Positions 33,709 to 42,642 of a stretch of DNA of 64,000 nt are shown in pieces; the stretch's first letter is position 1, and every line of letters starts with the position of its first letter. The DNA is taken from the NCBI RefSeq assembly GCF_003994855.1, contig NZ_CP034143.1, forward strand, positions 57,224 through 121,223. Reading direction: 5' to 3'. The position numbers were made by a program, and so were the translations under genes. The stretch is from Marinobacter sp. NP-4(2019). GTDB taxonomy: Bacteria > Pseudomonadota > Gammaproteobacteria > Pseudomonadales > Oleiphilaceae. The notes beneath the pieces were generated by a model. The model searched no databases and was not told the origin of the DNA. It worked only from the letters and a program-made list of their open reading frames with translations.

Positions 33709-35343
33709 ATGGTTGCCAATACGCTGCTGGAAATTTACACCCTGATGTTCGGGTGGAACATGTATGAGGCGATCTGGGACGTGCTGGTCGGTTCCGGACT
33801 GGCGTTGGTCCCGTTCATCGTCGCCATCATCTCTAACTTCAAGGATAACTACTCGACGGGCGAAGCCGCTCAAACCATCAGAAGCATGGAAACCACATTG
33901 CTGGGAATGATCCTGGTTCTGATGTTGTGCGTGCTTCCTTATAAAGGTTTCTCAACACAGTTGTCGACGGTGCGCTATGAACTCGGCGTGCCGGACTGCA
34001 ACGCCCCGTCCAATATCTCCGGGACGGGAAACAATGTATCTCCGGCCTACAACTCCACGTTCAGTGACCTTTCCGGCTGGCAGGTTCACAAGCCGGTGGC
34101 CTGGAGCTTTGTGGAGTTCCTTTCGACAGCGATCACGCACACCACCATCAAGAGCATGACGTGCGTGAATAACTACGAATACATGTTGATGCGGATTTCT
34201 AACGTCAGCATCCAGTCCGAACGGCTTCGGGAAGAAGTACAGCAATTCAACGAGGTGTGTTACCAGAAGGCCATAGCGCGTTTCCGGGAAAATCCACCGA
34301 CGCCGGAGCTGCCGGCCAACGTGACACCCTGGGCGAACATTGACTGGATGGGAAGCCACATCCTGCTGGGCTACCTGGACGAATACTACGAACATCCCTC
34401 GGCTTACATGCACCGGATGGAGGATAAAGGCTTCACTCGACAAACTGTGATGCGCCAGAGCGATCAGGTCAATGAATTCGGTGCTAACCCCTCCTGTAAA
34501 GAAGTCTGGCTGGGTGAAGAAAGTCTTGGGGGCGGCGTCAATGCGAGCCTGGGGCTAAGACATAAACTTCTCAATGACATACCTATGGATGAAGCCGGCG
34601 ATATTCTTGGTGACTGGAAAACGTGGGGCTTCAACGTCTTCACCACGACCAATGTGACCGAAGAGCTTAAAGAAGACATGATCCTGAAGCTGGTGCTGCA
34701 GAATAACGCTGCGAACCTGAAGTCCAGCACAGACGTCGATATGAGCAATAATTTCGAGGCTGAACAGTCACAGTGGCGTTCGGTTTTGGACAAGCTCTTC
34801 GATATCGCCAATGTTGGTACCTCTGCAAACGAGTTTCTGCAGGCAAACTCCATTCGCCAGATGTTCAAGATTGCGGGTCCGATGATCTTGGTGATGCTGC
34901 AGATGGTGATTATCCTGGCGGCCCCTTTTGTCATGCTGTTTGGTAACTACGGTCTTGTTTCATTTTTCGGGCTGGCCCTGACCTATTTCAGCCTTGAGTT
35001 CATCAATGCGATCTGGGCAGCTGCCTACTGGTTTGATAACCGAATCCTCGATATGTATGGCTCCCAGGCGGGATGGTTTGATGAAGCAACTAATTCGTTG
35101 CTGATTTCCACCGTTGCTACGTCATCGATCCTGCTACTACCGATGGTCTGGTTGTCCGTCATGGCCTACGCAGGGGCGGGTATGTTAAGAGGAATATCTG
35201 GTGGTGGCGTTGCTGGTGGCACAGCAGCAGGTGCAACGGGCTTCTCTCGCGGCGTCGGTGGAGCCGCAGCTGGAGGTATGGCTGCTGCACGGGGCGCGGG
35301 TAGGGTGGCAAGCAAAATGGGAGGCCGGAGCGGCCGACCATAA
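33709..35343 (+). CDS. traG: TraG N-terminal-like mating-pair protein
   Basis: The 544-residue protein has hydrophobic segments at about 20-45 and 60-82, then a soluble periplasmic region and a group of helices at about 390-490, ending in a Gly/Ala-rich tail (GGGVAGGTAAGATGFSRG). This is the TraG_N type of MPF_G systems, an inner-membrane protein that contacts the recipient and aids mating stabilisation and entry exclusion recognition. It closes the operon. Confidence 0.85.
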   Translation: MVANTLLEIYTLMFGWNMYEAIWDVLVGSGLALVPFIVAIISNFKDNYSTGEAAQTIRSMETTLLGMILVLMLCVLPYKGFSTQLSTVRYELGVPDCNAPSNISGTGNNVSPAYNSTFSDLSGWQVHKPVAWSFVEFLSTAITHTTIKSMTCVNNYEYMLMRISNVSIQSERLREEVQQFNEVCYQKAIARFRENPPTPELPANVTPWANIDWMGSHILLGYLDEYYEHPSAYMHRMEDKGFTRQTVMRQSDQVNEFGANPSCKEVWLGEESLGGGVNASLGLRHKLLNDIPMDEAGDILGDWKTWGFNVFTTTNVTEELKEDMILKLVLQNNAANLKSSTDVDMSNNFEAEQSQWRSVLDKLFDIANVGTSANEFLQANSIRQMFKIAGPMILVMLQMVIILAAPFVMLFGNYGLVSFFGLALTYFSLEFINAIWAAAYWFDNRILDMYGSQAGWFDEATNSLLISTVATSSILLLPMVWLSVMAYAGAGMLRGISGGGVAGGTAAGATGFSRGVGGAAAGGMAAARGAGRVASKMGGRSGRP

Positions 35344-35579
35344 ATTGGTTAAGGGAGCTGCCGAATAGTGGCTCCCGTCCTCACAAGTGGTAGAAGGGGG
35401 GGCATGGCCAGCGTCCTGGCCTACCTGGAACCGTACCTCTGTGTATCCGTCGTTGGACGGAGAGACTCAAGACATCCACCCGTTAACAGACCTCGGTTAG
35501 AAACCGGCCTAAAGCGGTTATCAAACTCAAAAAACAAGGGAATAACGATTAATCAGGCATGGATGCCACTGATCACGGT
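35344..35579. other. Intergenic segment between traG and the DUF3742-like gene
   Basis: The two genes converge here. GGGAGC at about 35351 with GGCTCCC at about 35371 could form a weak hairpin. No other element was recognised. Confidence 0.3.
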
Positions 35580-36023
35580 TTATCGGTCAAAGGGACCCGG
35601 TGCCTGCTTTTCATAATACCTGGCGGGATCGCTCTCCCAAATTGCATCTAAATTCGGTTCAACCATGTCGGCCATTCCAGAGTGGCGGCGGTTAGCTCTC
35701 GTTTCCGCTGTAATGAGCCCAAAAATAGCGCCAATAATCAAGGCGGCACAGTACAACACGGCTCGGAGTATCCACCTGAGAATTCGATAACCAGCGAACT
35801 CTCCATACTTCTCGTCCATATGATTGACCAACGAAACTACACCGTGCCTCTTTCCGTAGAGGCACAAACCTGTACCCAACATCAGAAATATCGGAGCAAA
35901 TAAAGACTGGCTGACCAGCGAAAGCACCAGAGCTGTCGATCCTACACACAGGCCAATCCTGAACAGCCAATAGTCTCCTTTAGTCGCTGCCTTGAGTTGT
36001 ACTTTTGAACTTGGTTTGATCAT
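35580..36023 (-). CDS. DUF3742-like membrane protein
   Basis: A 147-residue protein with two or three hydrophobic helices (about 22-55 and 88-110) and polar ends. A DUF3742 gene on the opposite strand right after traG is a regular feature of PFGI-1-like elements, and length and helix pattern agree. The call is by position and composition rather than a clear motif. It marks the end of the transfer region. Confidence 0.5.
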   Translation of the reverse strand: MIKPSSKVQLKAATKGDYWLFRIGLCVGSTALVLSLVSQSLFAPIFLMLGTGLCLYGKRHGVVSLVNHMDEKYGEFAGYRILRWILRAVLYCAALIIGAIFGLITAETRANRRHSGMADMVEPNLDAIWESDPARYYEKQAPGPFDR

Positions 36024-36139
36024 AAATTAACCATCCATGTAACTCCTTGCCGTAACGACGATTTCCATATTTTTTTGCCAACTTATCCATCGATTTCTGT
36101 GGATAACTCGCAATCACAGCTCAAACCACTTGGTCATGC

Positions 36140-36179
36140 CACCATATTGTGGCCGGAGATTGACACCATAAAGTGGCCG
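36140..36179 (+). repeat. Tandem 16-bp repeat at the module junction
   Basis: CACCATATTGTGGCCG at 36140-36155 is repeated as CACCATAAAGTGGCCG at 36164-36179, two mismatches, period 24. Multiple short repeats of this kind occur at ends of IS21-like elements, so this may be the remnant of an IS end. No transposase is present. Confidence 0.45.
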
Positions 36180-36277
36180 AAGGGGTCGCAAAGCGAACGT
36201 TCAGATGGTGCGATAACGCCGGCGCACACTAAGCGTCCGGTGATCCCAAATTGATTCGATGACCACCATCGGGCCAA

Positions 36278-36512
36278 TTAAACCCAGTCAGTAACTTGTA
36301 GGTACTCCTCGCACCTTTTGACTGAGAGCGGCTTAGCATATAGATAGCCTTGTCCCGCATCACAGCCAAGGATTCGGAGATGGTTTTCTTGCTCTTTGGT
36401 CTCAATTCCCTCGGCCAGTACATCGAGTCCTAGGCTATGTCCCATCTGAATAATCGCTTTGGCAATTGCTCCACTTTCCTGGTCGTTAGGTAAGCCCCGG
36501 GTGAATGACTGG
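36278..36512 (-). pseudogene. EAL-domain fragment (cyclic-di-GMP phosphodiesterase remnant)
   Basis: On the minus strand, in a frame without a start codon, the sequence reads DQSFTRGLPNDQESGAIAKAI, GLDVLAEGIETKEQENHL and GCDAGQGYLYAKPL, ending at a TAA at 36278-36280. These are the last three conserved blocks of the EAL domain, which hydrolyses cyclic-di-GMP. The reading is open but the N-terminal part is absent and homology stops near 36512. It is a decayed gene end left at the boundary between transfer genes and the alkane module. Confidence 0.85.
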
Positions 36513-36677
36513 TCACTGTGGCCATCACAGCTGGGCTGGGCGATTCTGTATCTCCTGCTCTACAGCAGAGCTTGTGGGAGGGCCAGAATCCCCCTGCAGC
36601 TGGATATGCTCAGTCACGAGGCTCGACACATAGAAATCTCAGAGATGAGAATGAGCTGCATCCCATCTCGCTTACAC

Positions 36678-37838
36678 TTACCCGGAGAGAGCTTTAGATA
36701 GCTTGGCTTGCCGGGTGGGAAGATTGACCGTTTCAGCTGCGATCATCCGGTCTCCGGAAAAGAGCCAGAATTCACAGGCATTGTCACTCTCTGTGGGACG
36801 CCGCTGAATTCGGTCGTATCCAGTGGCGATTCCAATACACTGGACTTTCATGCCGTTGAGATCTGACCAAAAACGAGGAGGAGAGGCAGGCGGAGACGGT
36901 TTACCACAAATATGAGCCGCCGCAATTTGTGCTTGAAGCATGGCATTGTGAATAGTTTCTATTCGGATGGGTGTATTGGTGGAAACGTTGACGGCTTTAG
37001 CGCAATCTCCGATCGCAAATATGTCAGGGTCGGAGCTACGCATGCCGCTGTCTACTATAATACCACCGTCGCAATCCAGGTTTGCGTCTTGCGCAAGTTC
37101 GGCATTGGGGATGGCTCCTATACCGATAACAACGACGTCTGCGGGTTTGGTAGTGCCGTCGGACAAACGGATACCGGAAACTCGGTCTCCCTCAGTGAGA
37201 ATCTGGTTGACGCTAGCATTGAAGTAGAACATTACGCCGGCGGAGGCCATGCGGTTTCTGACAAAATTACTTGTTAATGGTGACGCTACTCGACACATCG
37301 CTCGGCTGTTGGCCTCAAACACAGAGACTTGTTTTCCCTGTAGATTGGCAGCGGAGGCGACTTCAAGCCCGATAACACCCGCGCCGAGAATGGCCACCTT
37401 CTCGCATTCCGGGGCTAACAGGGCATTACGTAATGCGGTGGAGTGGTCAAGATTCCTGAGATAGAAAACATTTTTTGCGCTCTCACCAGGTAAATCAATA
37501 GGACGTGGCCTCGCTCCTGTTGCCAAAATCAGCGTGTCGTATTTAATTTTCCTGCCGCCTTGAATCACTACTTGCTTTGCCGATCGTTCAAGCGCTATTA
37601 CTTTACCGCCTTGTTCAAATTCAACTTTGTTGTCCCGAAAGAAATTAGGAGAACGGATCGGAGTTGGCGAGGGCAACTCATCTGAGGTCAAATAGGCTTT
37701 GGACAACGGGGGACGCTGGTAAGGCAGCGTGTTTTCCTCGCCCAAAATGGTAATCGTTCCGTCGAATCCATTCTGGCGGAGAGCCTCTGCGGCGGTCAGG
37801 CTGGCTATTCCAGCGCCAATGATAACTATTTTTTGCAT
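36678..37838 (-). CDS. alkT: AlkT rubredoxin reductase
   Basis: AlkT passes electrons from NADH through FAD to the rubredoxin AlkG for the AlkB reaction. The 386-residue protein has the FAD Rossmann motif IIGAGIASLTAAEAL at residues 5-19, the NAD motif ILGAGVIGLEVASAA at about 145-159 and the FAD-binding DIFAIGDCAKA near 270. The length equals the GPo1 enzyme. The start at 37838 gives a protein beginning with the Rossmann fold; the ORF extends 11 residues further without a clear site. It lies 32 bases after alkS on the same strand, so alkST is one unit. Confidence 0.95.
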   Translation of the reverse strand: MQKIVIIGAGIASLTAAEALRQNGFDGTITILGEENTLPYQRPPLSKAYLTSDELPSPTPIRSPNFFRDNKVEFEQGGKVIALERSAKQVVIQGGRKIKYDTLILATGARPRPIDLPGESAKNVFYLRNLDHSTALRNALLAPECEKVAILGAGVIGLEVASAANLQGKQVSVFEANSRAMCRVASPLTSNFVRNRMASAGVMFYFNASVNQILTEGDRVSGIRLSDGTTKPADVVVIGIGAIPNAELAQDANLDCDGGIIVDSGMRSSDPDIFAIGDCAKAVNVSTNTPIRIETIHNAMLQAQIAAAHICGKPSPPASPPRFWSDLNGMKVQCIGIATGYDRIQRRPTESDNACEFWLFSGDRMIAAETVNLPTRQAKLSKALSG

Positions 37839-37870
37839 ATTCGCTCGATTCCTCTTTTGTTTTTGTAGCA

Positions 37871-40549
37871 CTATAAAAGTCCGCGCAGTCGAGCTTCAGT
37901 GACTGCCTGAACCCGGTTGGTTACTTTAAGTTCGCTGAAAATCTTCTTCATATGCCATTTGACGGTATCCTCCGTCACAAGAAGCCGTTCAGCGATTTCT
38001 CTGTTGGTCATTCCGTTGCTTACGCATTTCAACAGAGAAATCTGCTTTATCGTGATGGTTGAGTGGGCATTGCCGGGCACAGGTGGCACGCTGGAGTCTT
38101 CTATTCTGACATCGGGATCCTTCGTAGCTTTAGCTTCAGAGTCGTCTGGCAGATCGTTAAAAAGATCCTGAGCAAGGGGGCTAAGAGAAAGTAGCGCTTC
38201 TTTGATCCAGAGCCGTGTGAAGTGACAGTTCAAATGTTCCGAAAGTAGGTTTGCATCAAGAATCATGCGCTTCGCCGATTTTGATGAACCGAGGGCAAAC
38301 GCTGCCAGGGCCTGACAATAGTGGGCGGCGATCCTGGTTCTAGCGTCTGAAATTGCGCTGGCGCTTTGTAGTGCTTGTTTGGCATATTTTTCGGCGACAC
38401 CAAACTGTTTCCCAAGCCGTAGTCTATACATTGAGGTTACCAGGGCCATACGTGCTTGAATGGCCTGGTTTTGATTTGGCAGGAACGTCAGCTCACATTC
38501 ATCGGGGAGTATAGGTGGACCCAATTCCTCGTTGTTCAGGAGAGTAAACTCAGCTAACTGAACTTTAGTCAGGATATTTAGACGAGAGAGCTCTCGCTCG
38601 CAGGAGGCTAAGCGGGATTGTTCCAACAAGGCCATGGCTCTATCTCGGAACCCTTGGTGGTACAGAAAACGGCTGTAGGCCTGTGTACACCCCCACAGAA
38701 TATCTGTAACGCCATAGTTCAAAGCGAAATCGAACGAAGCCTGTGCAGATTCCTGGGTAACCAGGTGATGGTTCTGTTCGTGCAGGATTTGTAACTCAAG
38801 GGTGCCAAACATTTTATTTAAAAAAGTTTTTGGCACCTGAATCTTTTCTGCTGTTTTATTCGCTTGAAGCAACACACTCCTTGCTCGGGCGATGTCCCCC
38901 TTGAACAGTTCACCCTGAATTTCTGCAGTTTTAAGCCAAATAAAAGCGTAATGTTGATTGGATGACTGGATGGCCACAGCCGCTCGATGGGACAATCGCT
39001 CCAACTCTTCAAAATGGCGTCCACTGGAGGCAATGAATGCCTGGCAAGTAAGTGCTGCGCCTTTGCCAACCATGTTACGGTCGCCAAAGGCGTCTATCCA
39101 TTTTTGACAGAGAACCTGACTCTCCAGTAATTTATCCTGTGTAGCTTTGCCTATCGCATTAACCAATTCCCGCCATCCTTCCTCATCAAGATCGCCCACC
39201 CCCCTGGAGCTCGGATGAAGCGAACTAACCAGTATTTCCTCTGCTTGACGAGCTTGTTGGCTGAAATACAAAATCCACGCGTAACCTATGCTCAAGGCAG
39301 CGATTTTTTTTATCGTACGAGCCGGTACTTTTCCAAACCAGGTACGAAGTACTTCGATTTCACCCTGTCTGAGTGCCACGTCCAGGATAATGCTGTCACT
39401 TACGACGCGAGCCCATCGATGGTCACTGGCTTCCAGAGCTGCATTGATTGAATGGAGGTACTCTCCCCTACGCCAATGCCAGAACGCGACCCGTTTCAGT
39501 ACATACGAGCGACGTTCTCGTTGGGTGGTGTTAAATAAACTACGCAAATACTCTCGCAGCACAGGGTGCATATCCATACGATCAGCAGAAGTCCCGGTGG
39601 GAGCTAAAAGAGCATAATGTTCGTTAAGAAACGTAATTTCCCGGTCGGCCTCTTCTGTCTTATAGACATAGCCATAGCATTCAGCGCTGATTACTTCGAG
39701 CATCGCTGCATTGCAAAGAAAGGTCCTCGTACTATTGGGTAACGCAGTTAAGAGGTTGTCCCTGAAATACGAGCGAGTTTCCGGCCAAGTCGCTGCGGGG
39801 AGATTTGGGTTTGGGGTTCGGCACATAAGCCTGACAAGTGCTGGCCATCCACCGGTCGCTTTTATGATGTTGCTGGCTTCGGGGCCACCCATACCCGATA
39901 ATTCACTAACCTCCTCTTCTGTAAATACAAGTTCATCAGCACCATACGTTACAACACCCGCCATCATAGACAAACGTGGCAACGCCCCGACGCGACTCGG
40001 TGCAATGAAAAATTTCACATTGCTCGGTGTTTCACAGATTAAATCCTCAATCAAATCCGCGGTATGTTTAGCCTCGCCAACCCCATCAAGGCAAATTCTT
40101 ATCGTCTTTTTTGCATTACACAGTGCGTTTCGAAGAACTTCGATGGTGTCGATGTCACTTTTTATCGTGCGCCAGGATTCAACTCCTTCGAGTTGATATA
40201 AAACTAACGCTGCAAACAAACTGCCATTAACGTCACATGAGTCAGGGCACGACCGGGTATTGATATAAACGGCGCTCTCAAGTTCCAGTTCGCGAGTGTT
40301 TGCTGCCAAGGCCACTTGTACAGATTTTCCATAGCCTGGCGGGGCCCGATACAGAACTACCTTTGATTCAGGCGTAGCAGAAGCGCTCAGGCAATAGCGG
40401 TCTAAACACCCTTGAGTAATGAAACACTGACGAGCCCACATCCTTTCAGACATCCTCCGACACCAGTCTTCCAAGCTATGGCGGGTCATGACAATCCGAT
40501 CTCCTGCTTCGTCTCCCCGAAACGCGAGGGCGCTATGGGGTGAAAGCAT
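37871..40549 (-). CDS. alkS: AlkS, alkane-responsive LuxR/MalT-type activator
   Basis: AlkS activates the alk promoters in response to alkanes. The 892-residue protein has a P-loop APPGYGKS at 69-76 of the STAND/MalT ATPase, a long TPR-like middle and a LuxR HTH at about 830-892 (GMTNREIAERLLVTEDTVKWHMKKIF). This domain order and length match the GPo1 AlkS. The start may be 40549 or the ATG at 40489 (MTRHSLEDWC), which would leave more promoter space. It is divergent from alkB across 160 bases containing a palindromic site. Confidence 0.93.
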   Translation of the reverse strand: MLSPHSALAFRGDEAGDRIVMTRHSLEDWCRRMSERMWARQCFITQGCLDRYCLSASATPESKVVLYRAPPGYGKSVQVALAANTRELELESAVYINTRSCPDSCDVNGSLFAALVLYQLEGVESWRTIKSDIDTIEVLRNALCNAKKTIRICLDGVGEAKHTADLIEDLICETPSNVKFFIAPSRVGALPRLSMMAGVVTYGADELVFTEEEVSELSGMGGPEASNIIKATGGWPALVRLMCRTPNPNLPAATWPETRSYFRDNLLTALPNSTRTFLCNAAMLEVISAECYGYVYKTEEADREITFLNEHYALLAPTGTSADRMDMHPVLREYLRSLFNTTQRERRSYVLKRVAFWHWRRGEYLHSINAALEASDHRWARVVSDSIILDVALRQGEIEVLRTWFGKVPARTIKKIAALSIGYAWILYFSQQARQAEEILVSSLHPSSRGVGDLDEEGWRELVNAIGKATQDKLLESQVLCQKWIDAFGDRNMVGKGAALTCQAFIASSGRHFEELERLSHRAAVAIQSSNQHYAFIWLKTAEIQGELFKGDIARARSVLLQANKTAEKIQVPKTFLNKMFGTLELQILHEQNHHLVTQESAQASFDFALNYGVTDILWGCTQAYSRFLYHQGFRDRAMALLEQSRLASCERELSRLNILTKVQLAEFTLLNNEELGPPILPDECELTFLPNQNQAIQARMALVTSMYRLRLGKQFGVAEKYAKQALQSASAISDARTRIAAHYCQALAAFALGSSKSAKRMILDANLLSEHLNCHFTRLWIKEALLSLSPLAQDLFNDLPDDSEAKATKDPDVRIEDSSVPPVPGNAHSTITIKQISLLKCVSNGMTNREIAERLLVTEDTVKWHMKKIFSELKVTNRVQAVTEARLRGLL

Positions 40550-40711
40550 ATTGATAGATGTCTAGTGCGAAAACTACCCCTTAGAGTAGTTGTTTGATCT
40601 CCGGTTCTGGCCAAACCTGTTCATGCCTACAACTTGTCCGTTCACCTGAGGGACTCGGTGTTCGCACAATGTAGAAAAATGATCAAGCTGAAAAACAATA
40701 AGGTGATCCTA
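40550..40711. promoter_or_regulatory. alkS-alkB divergent promoter with probable AlkS box
   Basis: AACTAC at 40572-40577 and GTAGTT at 40586-40591 form a dyad around eight bases (full site AACTACCCCTTAGAGTAGTT). In the GPo1 system AlkS binds a roughly 20-bp inverted repeat centred near -40 of the alkB promoter and of a similar alkS promoter, so this is its probable equivalent. Its distance of 22 bases from the longest alkS start suggests that either alkS starts later or the site is shared. Clear -35/-10 hexamers are not evident, as usual for activator-dependent promoters. Confidence 0.65.
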
Positions 40712-41935
40712 ATGTCAATGTCAGAAAATGTCTTAACAACAGAGTCTCTTCAGAGAGACCCTGATGCCGAAGGTTATGTGGACAGAAAACGCCACCTGTG
40801 GGTCCTTTCTGTGCTGTGGCCAGCGACGCCTCTTATTGGCCTTTATTTGGTATCCCAAACTGGATGGAGCATTTGGTACGGATTGGTGTTGATCCTTTGG
40901 TATGGCGCAGTTCCCTTGATTGATGCCATGTTTGGAGAGGATTTTTCCAACCCCCCCGAGTCGGCCGTGCCTCGGCTTGAACAGGATCGTTACTACCGGG
41001 TACTGACCTACTTAACTGTTCCTATTCATTATGCGGCCTTGATTGTCAGTGCCTGGTGGGTATCCACGCAACCAATGAATGTTTTCGAGTTTCTGGCATT
41101 GGCCCTTTCCCTGGGAATCGTGAATGGTCTGGCTCTGAACACAGGCCACGAACTTGGCCATAAAAAAGAAACGTTTGACCGTTGGATGGCGAAGCTTGTC
41201 CTCGCCGTGGTCGGATATGGTCATTTCTTCATTGAGCACAATAAGGGGCATCACCGTGATGTGGCTACGCCGATGGACCCGGCGACATCCCGCATGGGTG
41301 AGTCCATTTACTCATTCTCACTGCGTGAAATTCCCGGTGCTTTCAAGCGGGCATGGGATTTAGAGGAACAGCGCCTCAGTCGTTGTGGAAAAAGTGTCTG
41401 GAGCCTGGAGAACGAAGTTCTTCAGCCTATGATTTTGACCGCTGTGCTTTATGCGGGATTGCTGGCGTTTTTTGGTCCCTTAATGCTGATCTTTTTGCCC
41501 ATTCAAATGGCCTTTGGCTGGTGGCAGCTGACCAGCGCCAACTACATTGAGCATTACGGATTGCTGCGCGAGAAGATGTCGGATGGACGTTATGAGCGTC
41601 AACAACCGCACCACTCATGGAACTCAAACCATATTATGTCGAACCTGATTCTGTTTCATTTGCAACGACATTCCGACCATCACGCCCATCCTACAAGGTC
41701 CTATCAATCGCTTCGCGACTTCAAAGACCTGCCTTCCTTACCATCGGGATATCCCGGGATGTTCCTGGCCGCAATGTTTCCCTCATGGTTTCGTTCGATA
41801 ATGGACCACCGGGTGCTGGATTGGGCTAAAGGAGATCTCGATAAGATTCAGATTCAACCCGGCAAGCGTGAATTCTATGAGCGTAAATTTGGTGGGACTG
41901 ATTCTGAATCAGTCGATACCGCCGCGGCTAAATGA
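40712..41935 (+). CDS. alkB: AlkB alkane 1-monooxygenase
   Basis: AlkB is the membrane diiron hydroxylase that turns medium-chain alkanes into 1-alkanols. The 407-residue protein has the histidine motifs HELGHKKETFDRW, EHNKGHHRDVATPMDPATS, LQRHSDHHAHPTRSYQSLRDF and NYIEHYGL, and four to six membrane helices. It matches GPo1 AlkB closely. The start at 40712 has AAGGTGA six bases upstream; the extension from 40634 would cover the promoter. No alkF follows; alkG is next after 137 bases. Confidence 0.97.
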   Translation: MSMSENVLTTESLQRDPDAEGYVDRKRHLWVLSVLWPATPLIGLYLVSQTGWSIWYGLVLILWYGAVPLIDAMFGEDFSNPPESAVPRLEQDRYYRVLTYLTVPIHYAALIVSAWWVSTQPMNVFEFLALALSLGIVNGLALNTGHELGHKKETFDRWMAKLVLAVVGYGHFFIEHNKGHHRDVATPMDPATSRMGESIYSFSLREIPGAFKRAWDLEEQRLSRCGKSVWSLENEVLQPMILTAVLYAGLLAFFGPLMLIFLPIQMAFGWWQLTSANYIEHYGLLREKMSDGRYERQQPHHSWNSNHIMSNLILFHLQRHSDHHAHPTRSYQSLRDFKDLPSLPSGYPGMFLAAMFPSWFRSIMDHRVLDWAKGDLDKIQIQPGKREFYERKFGGTDSESVDTAAAK

Positions 41936-41996
41936 TCGGCTAATCGGAACTTATATACCTCGTTTACTTTATTTACGTTGCAGAAAAAGAGCCTCT

Positions 41997-42024
41997 GACG
42001 TGCACCTGAAAGAGGGTGCGCGTC
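41997..42024 (+). repeat. Hairpin between alkB and alkG
   Basis: GACGTGCACC at 41997-42006 can pair with GGTGCGCGTC at 42015-42024 (one G-U pair) around an eight-base loop. It lies in the spacer where alkF sits in GPo1 and could stabilise the alkB message or set its stoichiometry. Confidence 0.6.
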
Positions 42025-42072
42025 GGGCGCTACCAAAACAAAGACAATAATATCGTTTGAAAGGTGCTCTAA

Positions 42073-42591
42073 ATGGCTAAGTATCAATGCCCTGATTGTG
42101 GTTATGTATACGACGAAGTGGTTGGTGATCCGCACGAAGGCTTTCCTGCAGGAACGACATGGGAAAAAATTCCTGAAGACTGGTCCTGTCCAGACTGTGC
42201 CGTCAGGGATAAGGTTGACTTCGTTGCGCTTCAAGAAGCGAACCCGGAACTTTCGGTGTCCGCAACCAATACAGCGGTCCGCCCTGCCAGCCAAGCTAAG
42301 ACCGAGGGAGCATCGCAGAAAGCAACGGGCGCATCTACTCCTTCAGCTAAAAATAAAACAAAGCCCAAAGCGAAACCCAAGCCTAACTCTTCAAAATCGC
42401 CGAAAGACTCGACTCAAAAAGATACCTATCGGAAGTGGGTCTGCATCACTTGCGGCCATATCTACGATGAAGCTCTCGGAGATGAAGCCGAAGGCTTCCC
42501 TGCCGGCACTCGTTTTGAAGATATTCCAGACGATTGGTGCTGTCCGGACTGTGGTGCCACAAAAGAGGACTATGTCCTCTATGAAGACTAG
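42073..42591 (+). CDS. alkG: AlkG two-domain rubredoxin
   Basis: AlkG carries electrons from AlkT to AlkB. The 172-residue protein has two rubredoxin domains: residues 1-55 with C6, C9, C39 and C42 (YQCPDCGYVYDE, SCPDCAVRDK), and residues about 120-172 with the same C-x2-C pairs (CITCGHIYDE, CCPDCGATKEDY). The linker (about 60-118) is rich in Lys, Pro, Ser and Ala. This two-iron type is the GPo1 AlkG form. The absent alkF, a short inactive rubredoxin in GPo1, is not missed functionally. Confidence 0.96.
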   Translation: MAKYQCPDCGYVYDEVVGDPHEGFPAGTTWEKIPEDWSCPDCAVRDKVDFVALQEANPELSVSATNTAVRPASQAKTEGASQKATGASTPSAKNKTKPKAKPKPNSSKSPKDSTQKDTYRKWVCITCGHIYDEALGDEAEGFPAGTRFEDIPDDWCCPDCGATKEDYVLYED

Positions 42592-42642
42592 TAATCCGAT
42601 GGAAAATAACAACAGTCTCGTTCGGCAAGAGGTGATTTTATA

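Larger units (their letters stand above)
36024..36677. other. Junction region between transfer and alk modules
   Basis: This 0.65-kb stretch has no intact gene. It contains the tandem CACCATA repeats and the EAL fragment. The remaining parts (36024-36139 and 36513-36677) show no recognised feature. Confidence 0.6.

Noticed and set aside
41936..42072. Searched for an alkF remnant between alkB and alkG
   Set aside because: No C-x2-C rubredoxin motif in any plus-strand frame; only a hairpin is present.
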